Shown here: positions 31,590 through 32,002 of the stretch, one piece after another | How the letters are laid out: every line of letters begins with the position of its first letter | Position numbering within the stretch: the stretch's first letter is position 1 | Origin: CAYWPG01 sp964460035 | Lineage (GTDB): Bacteria; Pseudomonadota; Gammaproteobacteria; Nitrococcales; AK92 | Assembly: GCA_964460035.1 (NCBI GenBank) | Contig: CAYWPG010000041.1 | Coordinates: forward strand, 1 to 32,002 | Direction: 5' to 3' | DNA length: 32,002 nucleotides | Program-made: the position numbers and the translations under genes | Notes under the pieces: model-generated | What the model was told of the DNA's origin: nothing | Database searches by the model: none | What the model saw: only the letters and a program-made list of their open reading frames with translations

Positions 31590-32002
31590 CTAAGCCACTG
31601 CCCGCAGGTAGCGTCGGTGCTCGCGGCCGATCTGCCGCGCGGTGGATTCGGGCACTCCCGCCCTGGCGGCAAAGCTCGGCCAGTTGGCGATGGCGCGATC
31701 CACCTCGGCGATGATGGCGCGCGCCCGTGGCAATGTGATGCGAAAACGCTCTGCTACGTCCAAAAAATCCGTCAGTTCAATGTCGCTGCGCTTGCCGTTG
31801 ACGCTCATCTGATGGCGGTTGGTCCACTGTCCCAGCGGGTTGTAGGCGTAGGTGACATCGAAGGCCGGCGCCAACGACCAGCGCCCCTTCCTGTCCATGA
31901 GAAAGGCGATGTTCTTCGTGTGATCGTCCTGATTGCGGGCGGCGACGTTGAATACCATGCGCCGGAACTGCTCTTCAAGCGCGGCCTTGCTCAGCCCAAG
32001 CC
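31590..32002 (-). CDS. HipA-family Ser/Thr kinase, C-terminal part (cut by window edge)
   Basis: The last 137 residues of a HipA-like kinase; the gene continues beyond 32002. GLSKAALEEQFRRMVFNVAA is followed by RNQDDHTKNIAFLMDRKG, the kinase catalytic NxDDHxKN motif, then WSLAPAFDVTYAYNPLGQWT, the metal-binding DV(T/R) segment, and MSVNGKRSDIELTDFLDVAERF with a helical end. HipA is the toxin half of HipBA modules and phosphorylates GltX in E. coli; relatives phosphorylate other targets. Any hipB antitoxin would normally lie upstream, outside this window. The frame stays open to the edge, so an internal ATG at 31958 is not the start. The catalytic residues seen are intact. Confidence 0.88.
   Translation of the reverse strand, partial: LGLSKAALEEQFRRMVFNVAARNQDDHTKNIAFLMDRKGRWSLAPAFDVTYAYNPLGQWTNRHQMSVNGKRSDIELTDFLDVAERFRITLPRARAIIAEVDRAIANWPSFAARAGVPESTARQIGREHRRYLRAVA

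Overview
The window looks like chromosome from a high-GC gammaproteobacterium. The marker set is phosphoenolpyruvate synthase with its divergent regulatory kinase, an IscR with the exact Fe-S ligand spacing, UPF0149 (YgfB/YecA), DUF1249, DUF2959, an NfsA-type nitroreductase, RtcB and the MoxR-DUF58-transglutaminase trio. I cannot name the genus from the sequence alone. I saw no rRNA, tRNA, insertion sequence, phage gene or CRISPR array.

Layout. 1-4.5 kb is worn or accessory DNA: a frameshifted paraoxonase/arylesterase remnant, a free-standing polyketide-synthase-type dehydratase domain, trehalose-6-phosphate synthase (otsA) and an 0.8-kb gene-poor stretch. 4.5-8.5 kb (minus strand) holds an ankyrin-repeat lipoprotein, an MDR quinone oxidoreductase, and a DUF35 Zn-ribbon protein coupled to an SCP2/Ltp-type thiolase. 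8.8-12.7 kb (plus) is a tightly overlapping moxR-DUF58-tgpA operon, followed by a glycerophosphodiester phosphodiesterase. 13.6-18.2 kb holds iscR, a DUF1249 gene and ppsR on the minus strand and the divergent ppsA on the plus strand. 18.3-22.5 kb carries a RhdA-type sulfurtransferase, a metallo-beta-lactamase-fold hydrolase, a CPBP membrane protease and a Zn alcohol dehydrogenase. 22.6-28.1 kb carries an unrecognised membrane protein, a 7TM diguanylate cyclase, a DUF2959 lipoprotein, a UPF0149 protein and a nitroreductase.

The most striking region is 28.38-29.48 kb. It has six perfect DnaA boxes (TTATCCACA) arranged as two copies of one unit: a single box, an AT-rich stretch, a conserved 99-bp block and an inverted box pair. 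The copies lie 893 bp apart and flank a small nfeD-like gene. This is the architecture expected of a replication origin or a DnaA-titrating locus, here duplicated, with no dnaA, gidA or parAB in view. To its right lie a decayed RNase H-like (DUF429-type) gene, the RNA ligase rtcB and the 3' part of a hipA-like kinase gene cut by the window edge.

Functional links: ppsR/ppsA form a classical enzyme-regulator pair; thiolase and DUF35 form one acyl-CoA-active complex, perhaps with the MDR oxidoreductase; moxR-DUF58-tgpA is a co-translated envelope-associated module. Many genes end in a GC-rich inverted repeat, several of them placed between convergent genes as probable bidirectional terminators.
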